This document shows positions 56,687 through 63,748 of a stretch of 64,000 nt of DNA, in pieces. The stretch's first letter is position 1. Every line of letters starts with the position of its first letter. This DNA comes from Desertimonas sp963786985 (lineage in GTDB: Bacteria > Actinomycetota > Acidimicrobiia > Acidimicrobiales > Ilumatobacteraceae): positions 248,001 through 312,000 of the forward strand of contig CAWBBL010000025.1 in assembly GCA_963786985.1 (NCBI GenBank), in the 5' to 3' direction. The notes under the pieces were generated by a model. The model searched no databases. It was not told the DNA's origin and worked only from the letters and a program-made list of their open reading frames with translations. Both the position numbers and the translations under genes were made by a program.

Positions 56687-57069
56687 GACAGGGTGGCACA
56701 GAAAGCTGGCGAGCGCTATGACCTGAACACGTTTACGTGACACCATCGGGTCAGGCGGCGTGGTTGGGATCCCGGCGGAGGTCCCGGCCACCGACGATCA
56801 AGATTCGCGTGCCACCGCGTCATCGAGCGGCCGACAACGACTTGTGTACGTCGCAGGGTCGAACCGGCGACGGCGTCCACAACCTCGGCGGGATCCCGGA
56901 AGCCGGACCCGGTTCGACCCCGCGACGGTCGACAGTTCACGTAGGTAGTCCGTACGACCGCGTCCGAGCGCGACTCGGCGACGGTCCGTGGGAGCCTCTT
57001 TGGGGACCGCATGCCCGCTGAGCCCACCCACTCGAGGTCTAGACGCGCTGCCGACTGGGTAGGGACTTC

Positions 57070-57094
57070 GCAGCGGTCTCACCTGAGACCCTGC
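57070..57094 (+). promoter_or_regulatory. Leader hairpin before the ferritin-like gene
   Basis: GGTCTC-ACCT-GAGACC (57075-57090) forms a six-bp stem with a four-base loop; flanking GCAG and CTGC can extend it. It ends eight bases before the GGAGG ribosome binding site (57102-57106), so it could modulate translation or stabilise the message. Confidence 0.4.
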
Positions 57095-57113
57095 ACTCGG
57101 CGGAGGTTCGATC

Positions 57114-57869
57114 ATGTACTTCGATGGCGGTTGCATCCCGGAATCGAGCGGGGGGTGCAACGATCGATTCGGCGCGCCGCTGGGACGGCGAGGATTGCTC
57201 AAGGCGGGCGGCCTGGGACTGGGAGTGCTGCTGTCGGGTGGAATTCTCCGCCGACCCTTGGCATCAGCCGCGGCTGCGTTCGGCAGCCCCGGTTCGGCGG
57301 AACCGGCCATCGAGGTGCAGCTCTTTCAGACCGCGGCGTCGTTGGAGAACCTGGCCATCTCCACCTATACCGCCGCACTCGAGCTTCCCTTTGTTCAGGA
57401 GAACGCCACCGTCGTCCGCTTCATCGAGACCACGATGCAGCAGCACGCAGAGCACCTTGAGCTCTTCAATGCGCAGGCCGAGGATCTCGGCGGCGCGCGG
57501 CAGGAGGCACCGCACCCCAGGTACTCCCAAATCGTCGATGCGTCGTTGCCGACGTTGACCGACGCGGCCGGTGTAGTCGCGTTGGCAGCGACGCTCGAAG
57601 AAGCCGCCACGGACACCTACATCTACAACCTGGCCGTCTTCCGCGACCCGACGATGCGGACGTCGATGGCCCGCGTCATGGGCGTCGAGTCGCAACACCT
57701 GGCCGTGCTGCAAACGTTCGGCGCCTTGATCGCCGCCGGTGTTCCCGAGCTGGTCGCGATCCCGACCGACCTATCAGCGCTGCCGATCGCAATCGGGAGT
57801 GCCGCGTTCTCGCATGCGTTGGAGATCGCCAACTTCGCCAGCTTCCCGGCCGAAGGTGCTGTGCGATGA
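57114..57869 (+). CDS. Tat-exported ferritin-like protein
   Basis: This is a 251-residue protein. A twin-arginine signal is present: GRRGLLKAGGLGLGVLLSGG (R25-R26 followed by LLK and a hydrophobic stretch), so export as a folded protein through Tat is expected. The mature part is a four-helix ferritin-like domain with metal-ligand-type pairs (SLENLAISTYTAALE, TMQQHAEHLELFN, LEEAATDTYIYNLA, GVESQHLAVL). Substrate is unknown; similar DUF4439/ferritin_2 proteins occur in stress or spore settings. The GGAGG site precedes ATG 57114; its stop overlaps the next start. Confidence 0.8.
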   Translation: MYFDGGCIPESSGGCNDRFGAPLGRRGLLKAGGLGLGVLLSGGILRRPLASAAAAFGSPGSAEPAIEVQLFQTAASLENLAISTYTAALELPFVQENATVVRFIETTMQQHAEHLELFNAQAEDLGGARQEAPHPRYSQIVDASLPTLTDAAGVVALAATLEEAATDTYIYNLAVFRDPTMRTSMARVMGVESQHLAVLQTFGALIAAGVPELVAIPTDLSALPIAIGSAAFSHALEIANFASFPAEGAVR

Positions 57870-58876
57870 CCGCCGGTAGCGGCGGCGGGATCGTCCTCCC
57901 GACGACTCCGACAATCCCCGCGCTCCCCGCGATTCCGACCGTGCCGCTGCCGACCGTGCCGCTGCCGACCGTGCCGCTGCCGACCGTGCCGCTGCCGACC
58001 GTGCCGCTGCCGACCGTGCCGCTGCCGACCGTGCCGCTGCCGACCGTGCCAAACGTGCCCGTCGATCCGACCTCATCGACAGTTCCTACCGGCCCAGGCT
58101 CCGGATCGAGCCCGTCACCGGGATCGGGGTCGACTCCGGCGTCCACGACGTCGAGTCCAGCAACCACGACGTCGACCATGCCGGCAGAGTGTCCGCCAAG
58201 CTCTCCTCCCCAAACCACTGACCCACCTGAGGAGTCCTCACTTCCGCCATCGGACTCATCCACCCCTTCGTCCGAACCTGAGCAGCAGCCGACAACGCAG
58301 CCTCAGGCCACGACGCCGAACGACGCCTGCCCGCCGGGACTCGACGACCCTGCGCTGCATCCACTTCCCGGTGAGATCGTGGAGGACGAGCTCGGTACCG
58401 TTGCGTTGCTTGCGGGCGTCGAGGTCGTGGCGGTCAATGCCTACACCGTGGTCCTCGGTACGGCATCCGCTGGAAACTTGGGCGCCGTTCCGCCGGTTCT
58501 CGCGCACTACGGGGCCACGGCGCTCGACCATCACCGCGTTGCCCTCGATGCGTGGAACCGCGTACTGGTGGCTGCCGGACGACCAGCGGTCACGCAGCCA
58601 CCGGCGGACCTGGCGACCACGATCAACGAACAAGTCGGCGCCATCACCGATGGCGCAGAGTTGCTCGACGTGGCGTTCATCATCGAGAGGATCGCGGCTG
58701 CGACCTATCTCGACGCCGTTCACGCGCTCGTCTCGGAGCCGGCGATCCGCCTCGCCGGGTCGATCCTGTCAGTCGATCGGCAGCGCATGGCCGTGCTGCT
58801 GTTCGCCGACGGGCAGTACCCCGTGCCAGAGACGTTCGCCAGCACCGAGTTCGCGTACGTCGCCGAACCCGCGTGA
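57866..58876 (+). CDS. Ferritin-like partner protein with Val-Pro-Leu-Pro-Thr repeat
   Basis: The 336-residue protein has no recognisable signal peptide. Residues 1-60 include seven copies of TVPLP, followed by a Pro/Thr/Ser-rich linker to about residue 155, and a C-terminal ferritin-like helical domain (LGTVALLAGVEVVAVNAYTVVLG, YGATALDHHRVALDAWN, LLDVAFIIERIAAATYLDAVHAL, LSVDRQRMAVLLF). Low-complexity Pro/Thr linkers are typical of extracytoplasmic proteins. ATG 57866 overlaps the Tat-signal protein, so it may be exported as a complex with it. Confidence 0.7.
   Translation: MTAGSGGGIVLPTTPTIPALPAIPTVPLPTVPLPTVPLPTVPLPTVPLPTVPLPTVPLPTVPNVPVDPTSSTVPTGPGSGSSPSPGSGSTPASTTSSPATTTSTMPAECPPSSPPQTTDPPEESSLPPSDSSTPSSEPEQQPTTQPQATTPNDACPPGLDDPALHPLPGEIVEDELGTVALLAGVEVVAVNAYTVVLGTASAGNLGAVPPVLAHYGATALDHHRVALDAWNRVLVAAGRPAVTQPPADLATTINEQVGAITDGAELLDVAFIIERIAAATYLDAVHALVSEPAIRLAGSILSVDRQRMAVLLFADGQYPVPETFASTEFAYVAEPA
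57938..58042 (+). repeat. 15-bp tandem repeat, seven copies, coding
   Basis: ACCGTGCCGCTGCCG repeats seven times, encoding TVPLP units in the second ferritin-like gene. The copies are identical, suggesting slippage variation. Confidence 0.9.
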
Positions 58877-58981
58877 GCCCCAGCGCAGCTCGGCCCGCGC
58901 CGAGGAGCAGGCCCAATCGCGAACACCTCGGCGGATGAGGCGTTCGGCGGCACACCTTCACCTTGTTCAAAGGCAGACGCA

Positions 58982-59221
58982 TCAGTCCGGCCAGACGAAC
59001 ACGAGGTCGTTGTCCGCGGTGCTCGCCGTCGGTGCGTGACGACCATCGGGTGTTGCCGACGGAGTACGACAGATCACGTAGTCGGCGTTGTCGCCGATGT
59101 CAGTGGCTTCGGCTGAGCCGGGGGTGGCGAGTCCGACGGCGGCGACCGTGAGGCCCCACAGGAGGCCTCCCAAGCCGCTCGCGTGCAGGAGTCGATGCCA
59201 CGAGAGGGAAGTGTCGTTCAT
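58982..59221 (-). CDS. Small secreted protein of unknown function
   Basis: This 79-residue ORF on the minus strand has a GAGGAAAGG ribosome binding site upstream of ATG 59221, a hydrophobic signal-like core (LHASGLGGLLWGLTVAAVGLATPGSA), and a short mature part with one cysteine (DYVICRTPS). It is flanked upstream by a perfect palindrome (59240-59260). No family is recognised. Confidence 0.55.
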   Translation of the reverse strand: MNDTSLSWHRLLHASGLGGLLWGLTVAAVGLATPGSAEATDIGDNADYVICRTPSATPDGRHAPTASTADNDLVFVWPD

Positions 59222-59239
59222 GTCCGCCCTTTCCTCGTT

Positions 59240-59260
59240 GGGTCGACGTCACGTCGACCC
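59240..59260. promoter_or_regulatory. 21-bp palindrome in the divergent gap between two secreted-protein genes
   Basis: GGGTCGACGT-C-ACGTCGACCC is a perfect palindrome with 10-bp arms around one base. It lies 19 bases upstream of the minus-strand start and about 210 bases before the plus-strand one, so it could be an operator for the small secreted protein. Confidence 0.45.
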
Positions 59261-59468
59261 TGCACCTACATCAGTGCTGAGGTCCACTGTGTGTGAGCGG
59301 GCACCGCGGTGCCAGATGGCCAGCACGTGTCGAGCGGTAGGGCTGGCCGGAGTTCCGGCTCAAAGAATCGACCCCTGTCGAGGATTGGCCGTATCCAAAG
59401 TGGTTGCTGTGACGATGTACAGGGTGGCCAGACAATCAACACTGAAGTGACGGCGAAAGGAGAAACCA

Positions 59469-60290
59469 ATGGGAGTACGGGTCGTCGAGAGCGGTCGGTC
59501 GATGCGCCGCTTTCTGAGTGTGGTCGTGTGCGGGGTGGTGGCGGCCGGATTCGCTGTCGCGCCTGCTGCGGCCCAGGATGGGACCGTCATCACCGTCCCG
59601 GTCGACACGGTCGTTCGCGGTGCGCCGGGCTCGGAGCATCTTGTCGCGTCCGTGGCCGTGGCCGCCGAGGATGTGGGTCGGCAGTGCAGCGTGGCGGCTG
59701 AGGGCATCAACCAGGAGTCCGTGCACCCAAACAGCGATCTGCTCGTGCGTTCCGGTGGCGGAGAGGTCGCACTGCTCGACGTCGAGCGGGAGGCGAATGT
59801 GCGCACCGAGGCGACCGGCACGCTCACGTTGGGAACGGACGTGTCGGTCTTCGTGCGGCTCGGGCCCGACGGGCTGTTCTCGGGTGGTCTGGTCCTGACG
59901 ATCGACTGTCCAACGCTGGGAGCGGAAGGATGCACGCCGGGCTTCTGGAAGAACCACCTCGAGGCGTGGGCGCCGACCGGGTTCGCTCCGGATCAGGCTC
60001 TCGGCAGCGTCTTCGACGCTGCGGGGCTCGGCTCGCTCGCCCCCGACACGCTCAGCGCGGCTCTCTCCTACGGGGGTGGCTCGGGGCTCGAGGCAGCCAA
60101 GCAGATTCTGCTCCGCCAGGCGGTCGCCGCCCTGCTCAACGCTGCGCACCCCGACGTCGACTTCGCGCTCACAACGGCCGAGGTCATCGCCGCGGTCAAC
60201 GCCGCGCTCGGCAGCGGGAGTCGGTCCGCGATCCTCGCAACGAAGGACGAGCTGACGGCTGCCAACGAAGCCGGCTGCGACCTGAGTTAA
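59469..60290 (+). CDS. Secreted protein with GFWKNH motif
   Basis: This 273-residue protein has a signal peptide (MRRFLSVVVCGVVAAGFAVAPAAA in outline) and a mature part in two segments: a beta-rich one with two cysteines (GRQCSVAAEGIN, TIDCPTLG) and a C-terminal helical one beginning CTPGFWKNHLEAW, the TPGFWKNH motif of a family of bacterial surface proteins. AAAGGAG precedes the ATG. The C-terminal region (SAALSYGGGSGLEAAKQILLRQAVAALLNAAHPDVDF) suggests a small cohesin-dockerin-like or surface-binding module, but function is unknown. Confidence 0.65.
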   Translation: MGVRVVESGRSMRRFLSVVVCGVVAAGFAVAPAAAQDGTVITVPVDTVVRGAPGSEHLVASVAVAAEDVGRQCSVAAEGINQESVHPNSDLLVRSGGGEVALLDVEREANVRTEATGTLTLGTDVSVFVRLGPDGLFSGGLVLTIDCPTLGAEGCTPGFWKNHLEAWAPTGFAPDQALGSVFDAAGLGSLAPDTLSAALSYGGGSGLEAAKQILLRQAVAALLNAAHPDVDFALTTAEVIAAVNAALGSGSRSAILATKDELTAANEAGCDLS

Positions 60291-60462
60291 GCGCTGAGTT
60301 TGACGGCAACAGAGGCCCCTAGCCATCTCCAAAGTGGGCGCCTCGACGATGTGACGGTGGGGGAAGCAACCGGTGCCGGTTTGGATCCTGCGCTGGCCCC
60401 GGTTGCACCCCGAGATTTGGGTGACCACGAATGTGACCACGGCCCTCCAGCGGCCGATCTTC

Positions 60463-60475
60463 CGGGACAACGTCC
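60463..60475 (-). terminator. Possible terminator hairpin after tRNA-Pro
   Basis: GGGAC-AAC-GTCCC forms a five-bp stem about 12 bases downstream of the tRNA on the minus strand. No U-run follows, so it is only a candidate. Confidence 0.35.
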
Positions 60476-60487
60476 CTGGTAGATCCG

Positions 60488-60562
60488 TCGGGCTGGGGAG
60501 ATTTGAACTCCCGACCCCCTGTCCCCCAGACAGGTGCGCTAACCAAGCTGCGCCACAGCCCG
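60488..60562 (-). tRNA. tRNA-Pro (GGG anticodon)
   Basis: On the minus strand a cloverleaf is readable: acceptor CGGGCTG pairing with CAGCCCG, D-arm GGCGCAGCTTGGTTAGCGC, anticodon arm CCTGT-CTGGGGG-ACAGG with anticodon GGG at 34-36, and T-arm with GGGAGTTCAAATCTCCC. The discriminator base is A. No CCA is encoded. It lies alone between the GFWKNH gene and the zinc-ribbon gene. Confidence 0.95.
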
Positions 60563-60675
60563 TACGGGGAGCGAGCCTATCGGCCGGCTCCTGCATCAGG
60601 GTCTGGGCGCCAATCGTCACGAATATCGCAGGGATTGGCACCCAGAACGCTCGAACCCAGGAGGTCTCGACGCCG

Positions 60676-60906
60676 TCAGCCGAAGAACATCGTGCCGAAG
60701 CGGTAGACGAGGTACACGACGAGGGCGCCGACCATCACCTTGAAGTGCCACGGCGCCTTCTCATCGACATCGACGTCGACATCGCTGGCGCTGCGCGAGG
60801 TCGCCAGCTCGGGCGGGTCGGGGTCGGTACCACAGCGTGGGCACGTCCCGTCGTCGTTCAGCGACGACGGTGCCCAGTACTTCTGGCACGGATCACACCA
60901 CGGCAT
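60676..60906 (-). CDS. Small zinc-ribbon membrane protein
   Basis: This 76-residue protein starts MPWCDPCQKYWAPSSLNDDGTCPRCG, a four-Cys zinc ribbon, continues with an acidic linker (DVDVDVDEK), and ends in one transmembrane helix (HFKVMVGALVVYLVYRFGTMFF). It lies just downstream of der on the same strand and may be cotranscribed with it. It resembles the small zinc-ribbon membrane proteins often found near der in actinobacteria; function is unknown. Confidence 0.7.
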   Translation of the reverse strand: MPWCDPCQKYWAPSSLNDDGTCPRCGTDPDPPELATSRSASDVDVDVDEKAPWHFKVMVGALVVYLVYRFGTMFFG

Positions 60907-60922
60907 GGCAGGGCGACGCGGC

Positions 60923-62290
60923 TCAGCGATCCCGCGTCCGCACGCGCAGCTTGATCGGCGTCGAACCGAAGTCGAACGCCTCACGGATCGCTCGTTCGAG
61001 ATAGCGCAGATACGACTGGGGCAGCGCTCGGTTGACGAACAGGGTGAACGTCGGCGGGTCGCTGGCCCCCTGCACGGCGAACAGCACCTTGGCGCCGCCT
61101 GGGGCGGCCTGGCGCTGCTGGGCATCGGCGAGCACGCGGTTGACGTCCCTCGTCGGAACCCGCCGGTGGTACTGAGTGATCGCCTCCTGGAGCACCGGGC
61201 GCAGGCGGTGCACACCCTTGCCGGTGAGTGCCGAGATCTTGAGCACCGGTGCGTCGCCGATGAACGCCAGCCGGCGCGACAACTCGGCGAGACGGACGAG
61301 GCGGTCGTCAGGATCGGTGACCAGCTCCCACTTGTTGAGCATCACGACCACCGGACATCCGCTGGCGTCAACGCGCTCGGCGAGTCGCTGGTCCTGACCG
61401 GTGACGCCCTCGGTGGCGTCGATCACGAGGAGGGCGATGTCGGCATCGTCGATCGCCCGCAGGGCGCGCACGAGCGAGTAGTACTCGGCGGAGTCGTCGA
61501 TCCGCGAGCGCCGGCGCATCCCGGCGGTGTCGACGAAGACGATCGGGCCGTCGTCGGTGTCGACCAACGTGTCGATCGCGTCGCGCGTCGTACCTGGCAG
61601 GTCATGGACGACCGAGCGATCGTGACCGACGAGGCGATTGAACAGCGTCGACTTGCCGACATTGGGCCGGCCGACGATGGCCACGCGGGGCGCGTCGAGG
61701 CCCTCGGGCGCCGGCTCGACATCGCCGTCACCGCCATCGGTGGTCGCCGCGGCGTCATCGCCGTTGGCGACGTCGCCGTCGGGTGTGAACCGATCGACCA
61801 GCACGTCGAGGAGATCCCCGGCGCGTCGTCCGTGGAGGGCGCTCACGGGGTACGGCTCGCCGAGCCCGAGGGCCATGAACTCCCAGCTCTCGTTCTCCCG
61901 GCGGTCGTTGTCGGACTTGTTGGCCACGAGGATGACGTCGTGGTTGCCGCGCCGCAGCCAGTCGGCGACGGCTTCGTCGTCGTCCGTCACACCAACCGCG
62001 GCGTCGACGACGAACAGCACGACGTCGGCATCCCCGACCGCCGCTTCCACCTGTCGGGAAACCTTGGCGTCGAGCGTCGATCCGGAGCTGCCCGGCATCC
62101 ACCCACCGGTGTCGACGATGCGGAACGGCACGCCGAGCCAGTCCGCCTCGAGGACCTTGCGATCCCGGGTCACACCGGGACGGTCTTCGACGATCGCGGC
62201 CTGCTCGCCGATGATCCGGTTGAACAGCGTCGACTTGCCGACGTTCGGCCGGCCGACGACGGCGACCAGCGGCAACTGCTCAGTGACCAC
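60923..62290 (-). CDS. der: Ribosome-biogenesis GTPase Der (two G domains)
   Basis: Der is an essential GTPase that matures the 50S subunit. 455 residues with two consecutive G domains: the first GRPNVGKS near residue 13-20, DTGGW, NKSD; the second GRPNVGKS near 188, DTAGM, NKWE; then the KH-like C-terminal domain with KLRVRTRDR at the end. An acidic linker joins the G domains. GTG 62290 is preferred and overlaps the radical SAM gene by 11 bases; the longer ORF start is an antisense-like region. Transcription is towards the small zinc-ribbon protein. Confidence 0.95.
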   Translation of the reverse strand: MVTEQLPLVAVVGRPNVGKSTLFNRIIGEQAAIVEDRPGVTRDRKVLEADWLGVPFRIVDTGGWMPGSSGSTLDAKVSRQVEAAVGDADVVLFVVDAAVGVTDDDEAVADWLRRGNHDVILVANKSDNDRRENESWEFMALGLGEPYPVSALHGRRAGDLLDVLVDRFTPDGDVANGDDAAATTDGGDGDVEPAPEGLDAPRVAIVGRPNVGKSTLFNRLVGHDRSVVHDLPGTTRDAIDTLVDTDDGPIVFVDTAGMRRRSRIDDSAEYYSLVRALRAIDDADIALLVIDATEGVTGQDQRLAERVDASGCPVVVMLNKWELVTDPDDRLVRLAELSRRLAFIGDAPVLKISALTGKGVHRLRPVLQEAITQYHRRVPTRDVNRVLADAQQRQAAPGGAKVLFAVQGASDPPTFTLFVNRALPQSYLRYLERAIREAFDFGSTPIKLRVRTRDR

Positions 62291-63674
62291 GCCGACTCCG
62301 CTCGTCGAGCGCCGCCCGCAAGGCGCGGCCGTCCGTGGCGACGACCTCGACCCGTCGGGGCAGTCCGTCGACCGTGCCACCGTCGAGGAAGCGGCCGTCG
62401 TCCGACAAGCAGACGTCGGGGAGGAGATAGCGGTGCCCGGCGGGCTCGGCGGCCAGGACCCGAGTGAGGTCGGCACCGACCATCAACCCGCTCACCGCGG
62501 TGTTCCCTCCGAAGAACTCGTTGACCACCGGAATGACACGCACGTCGTCGCGGCCGAGGGAGGCAACGAGCGGCTGGAGCACCCGGGCTCCGAGTTCCCC
62601 GGTGAGGATGCCGATCGGTGCGCGGCGCCGCGCCAGCAGGGCCACCGACGTGCTCGCTGGGCGTTCTGTCGAACACGGCGTGCGGTAGTCGGTGGGGTTG
62701 CGTGGAGCATCGACTGCGGCAAAGAAGCCGCGGCGTGTGCCGATGACACCATCGACGCGGCCGGTGAACTCGTCCTCGAACGTCCGGGCCATGCCGACAC
62801 CGTCCTCGTGCATCGGGAACCCCTCGTAGTGGGCTCCCGCAGGAAACTCCCGGCCGGCCATCAGGTAGTACTCGTCGGCGGCGTGCACGAGACGTCGCCC
62901 GAGCGCCGTCAGGTAGACGTCCTGCCAGTCCTCGACGGCATCGATCACAGCCCGCGCCTCGGCGACGGTGTGTTCGCGCAGGTTGGACTCCGGATTGAAG
63001 CGGGACAGACCGAGTGGCACGACGGCGACGTGGGCCAATTCCGGATACTCGTCGAGGATTCCGGCCAGCGTGTCGTCGAGCCGCGCCCCGTCGTTGATGC
63101 CCGGGCACACCACGACCTGGCCACGGACTTCGATCCCGTGATCGAGCAGCGCCCGCAGCCAGCGCAGGCTCGTCGCCCCGCGGCGGTTGCGCAGCATCGT
63201 CGCCCGCAACTCGGGGTCGGTCGAGTGGATCGACACGTGCAGCGGCGACAGCCGCTCAGTGACCACCCGCTCGAGGTCGGCCTCGGTGAACCTGGTCAAC
63301 GTGGTGAAGTTGCCGTACAGGAAGCTCAGCCGGTAGTCGTCGTCCTTGAGGTACAGGCTTCGGCGCATGCCCTTGGGCAACTGGTAGATGAAGCAGAACT
63401 CGCAGTGGTTGTCGCAGGTGCGGACCCTGTCGAAGACGGCGCTGGACACCTCGGCGCCGAGCGGCTGGCCGGGCGGCTTGGCGACGGCGACGTCGAGCTC
63501 GATGCCGTTCCGCGACAGCAGCAGGTCGACGTCTCCTTCGTCCGACCACAGTTGCCACTCGATCACGTCCCGCGGGACGCGTCCGTTGAGTCGCAACACG
63601 GCGTCGCCCGGTTGCACTCCCACCTGCTCGGCGGGTGAACCGGGCGCGACAGCGACAACCACAGGAGCATTCAC
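62280..63674 (-). CDS. PDZ-radical SAM-DUF512 family protein
   Basis: This 464-residue protein combines an N-terminal PDZ-like domain (APGSPAEQVGVQPGDAVLRLNG), a radical SAM core with the 4Fe-4S cysteines in TCDNHCEFCFIYQLPKGMRRS (key CDNHCEFCF), and a DUF512 C terminus (VVPLGLSRFNPE, GRRLVHAADEYYLM, FFGGNTAVSGLMVGADL). The reaction is unknown; its conserved link with der in bacteria suggests a role in ribosome or tRNA biology. ATG 63674 diverges from ispH. Confidence 0.85.
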   Translation of the reverse strand: MNAPVVVAVAPGSPAEQVGVQPGDAVLRLNGRVPRDVIEWQLWSDEGDVDLLLSRNGIELDVAVAKPPGQPLGAEVSSAVFDRVRTCDNHCEFCFIYQLPKGMRRSLYLKDDDYRLSFLYGNFTTLTRFTEADLERVVTERLSPLHVSIHSTDPELRATMLRNRRGATSLRWLRALLDHGIEVRGQVVVCPGINDGARLDDTLAGILDEYPELAHVAVVPLGLSRFNPESNLREHTVAEARAVIDAVEDWQDVYLTALGRRLVHAADEYYLMAGREFPAGAHYEGFPMHEDGVGMARTFEDEFTGRVDGVIGTRRGFFAAVDAPRNPTDYRTPCSTERPASTSVALLARRRAPIGILTGELGARVLQPLVASLGRDDVRVIPVVNEFFGGNTAVSGLMVGADLTRVLAAEPAGHRYLLPDVCLSDDGRFLDGGTVDGLPRRVEVVATDGRALRAALDERSRRGH

Positions 63675-63708
63675 GGCTGTACCAGGCTACGGCCGGTTGG
63701 CCCCTCGG

Positions 63709-63714
63709 TAGCTT
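63709..63714 (+). promoter_or_regulatory. -10 element (TAGCTT) upstream of the ispH mini-ORF
   Basis: TAGCTT ends seven bases before GTG 63722, giving a probable leaderless transcript that starts with the mini-ORF rather than with ispH itself. Confidence 0.45.
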
Positions 63715-63721
63715 GGACCGC

Positions 63722-63748
63722 GTGTCGCGTGGCCGAGGAACGCAATGA
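63722..63748 (+). CDS. Eight-residue leaderless mini-ORF overlapping the ispH start
   Basis: GTG 63722 reads (V/M)SRGRGTQ and stops at TGA 63746-63748, which overlaps the ispH ATG at 63745 (ATGA). The arrangement parallels the pafA mini-ORF. It is probably a device for translational coupling rather than a functional peptide. Confidence 0.4.
   Translation: MSRGRGTQ

Larger units (their letters stand above)
56265..57113. other. 850-base region with repeats and little coding potential
   Basis: Apart from one small leaderless ORF (56426-56539, minus) no gene is supported. It holds two copies of a 70-base repeat (56281-56350 and 56617-56686), a long imperfect inverted repeat (56850-56867 with 56909-56926) and a hairpin (57070-57094) just before the ferritin-like gene. 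The DNA is still GC-rich, so no insertion of foreign composition is evident. Confidence 0.6.

Noticed and set aside
56905..56930. T-arm-like GGTTCGACCCC as part of a tRNA
   Set aside because: The flanking bases do not form a T-stem, and no acceptor, D-arm or anticodon arm is present; it is one arm of an inverted repeat.
56737..57021. 94-residue plus-strand ORF in the repeat-containing gap
   Set aside because: No start signal, no recognisable domain, Arg/Gly/Pro-rich composition, and an inverted repeat runs through it.
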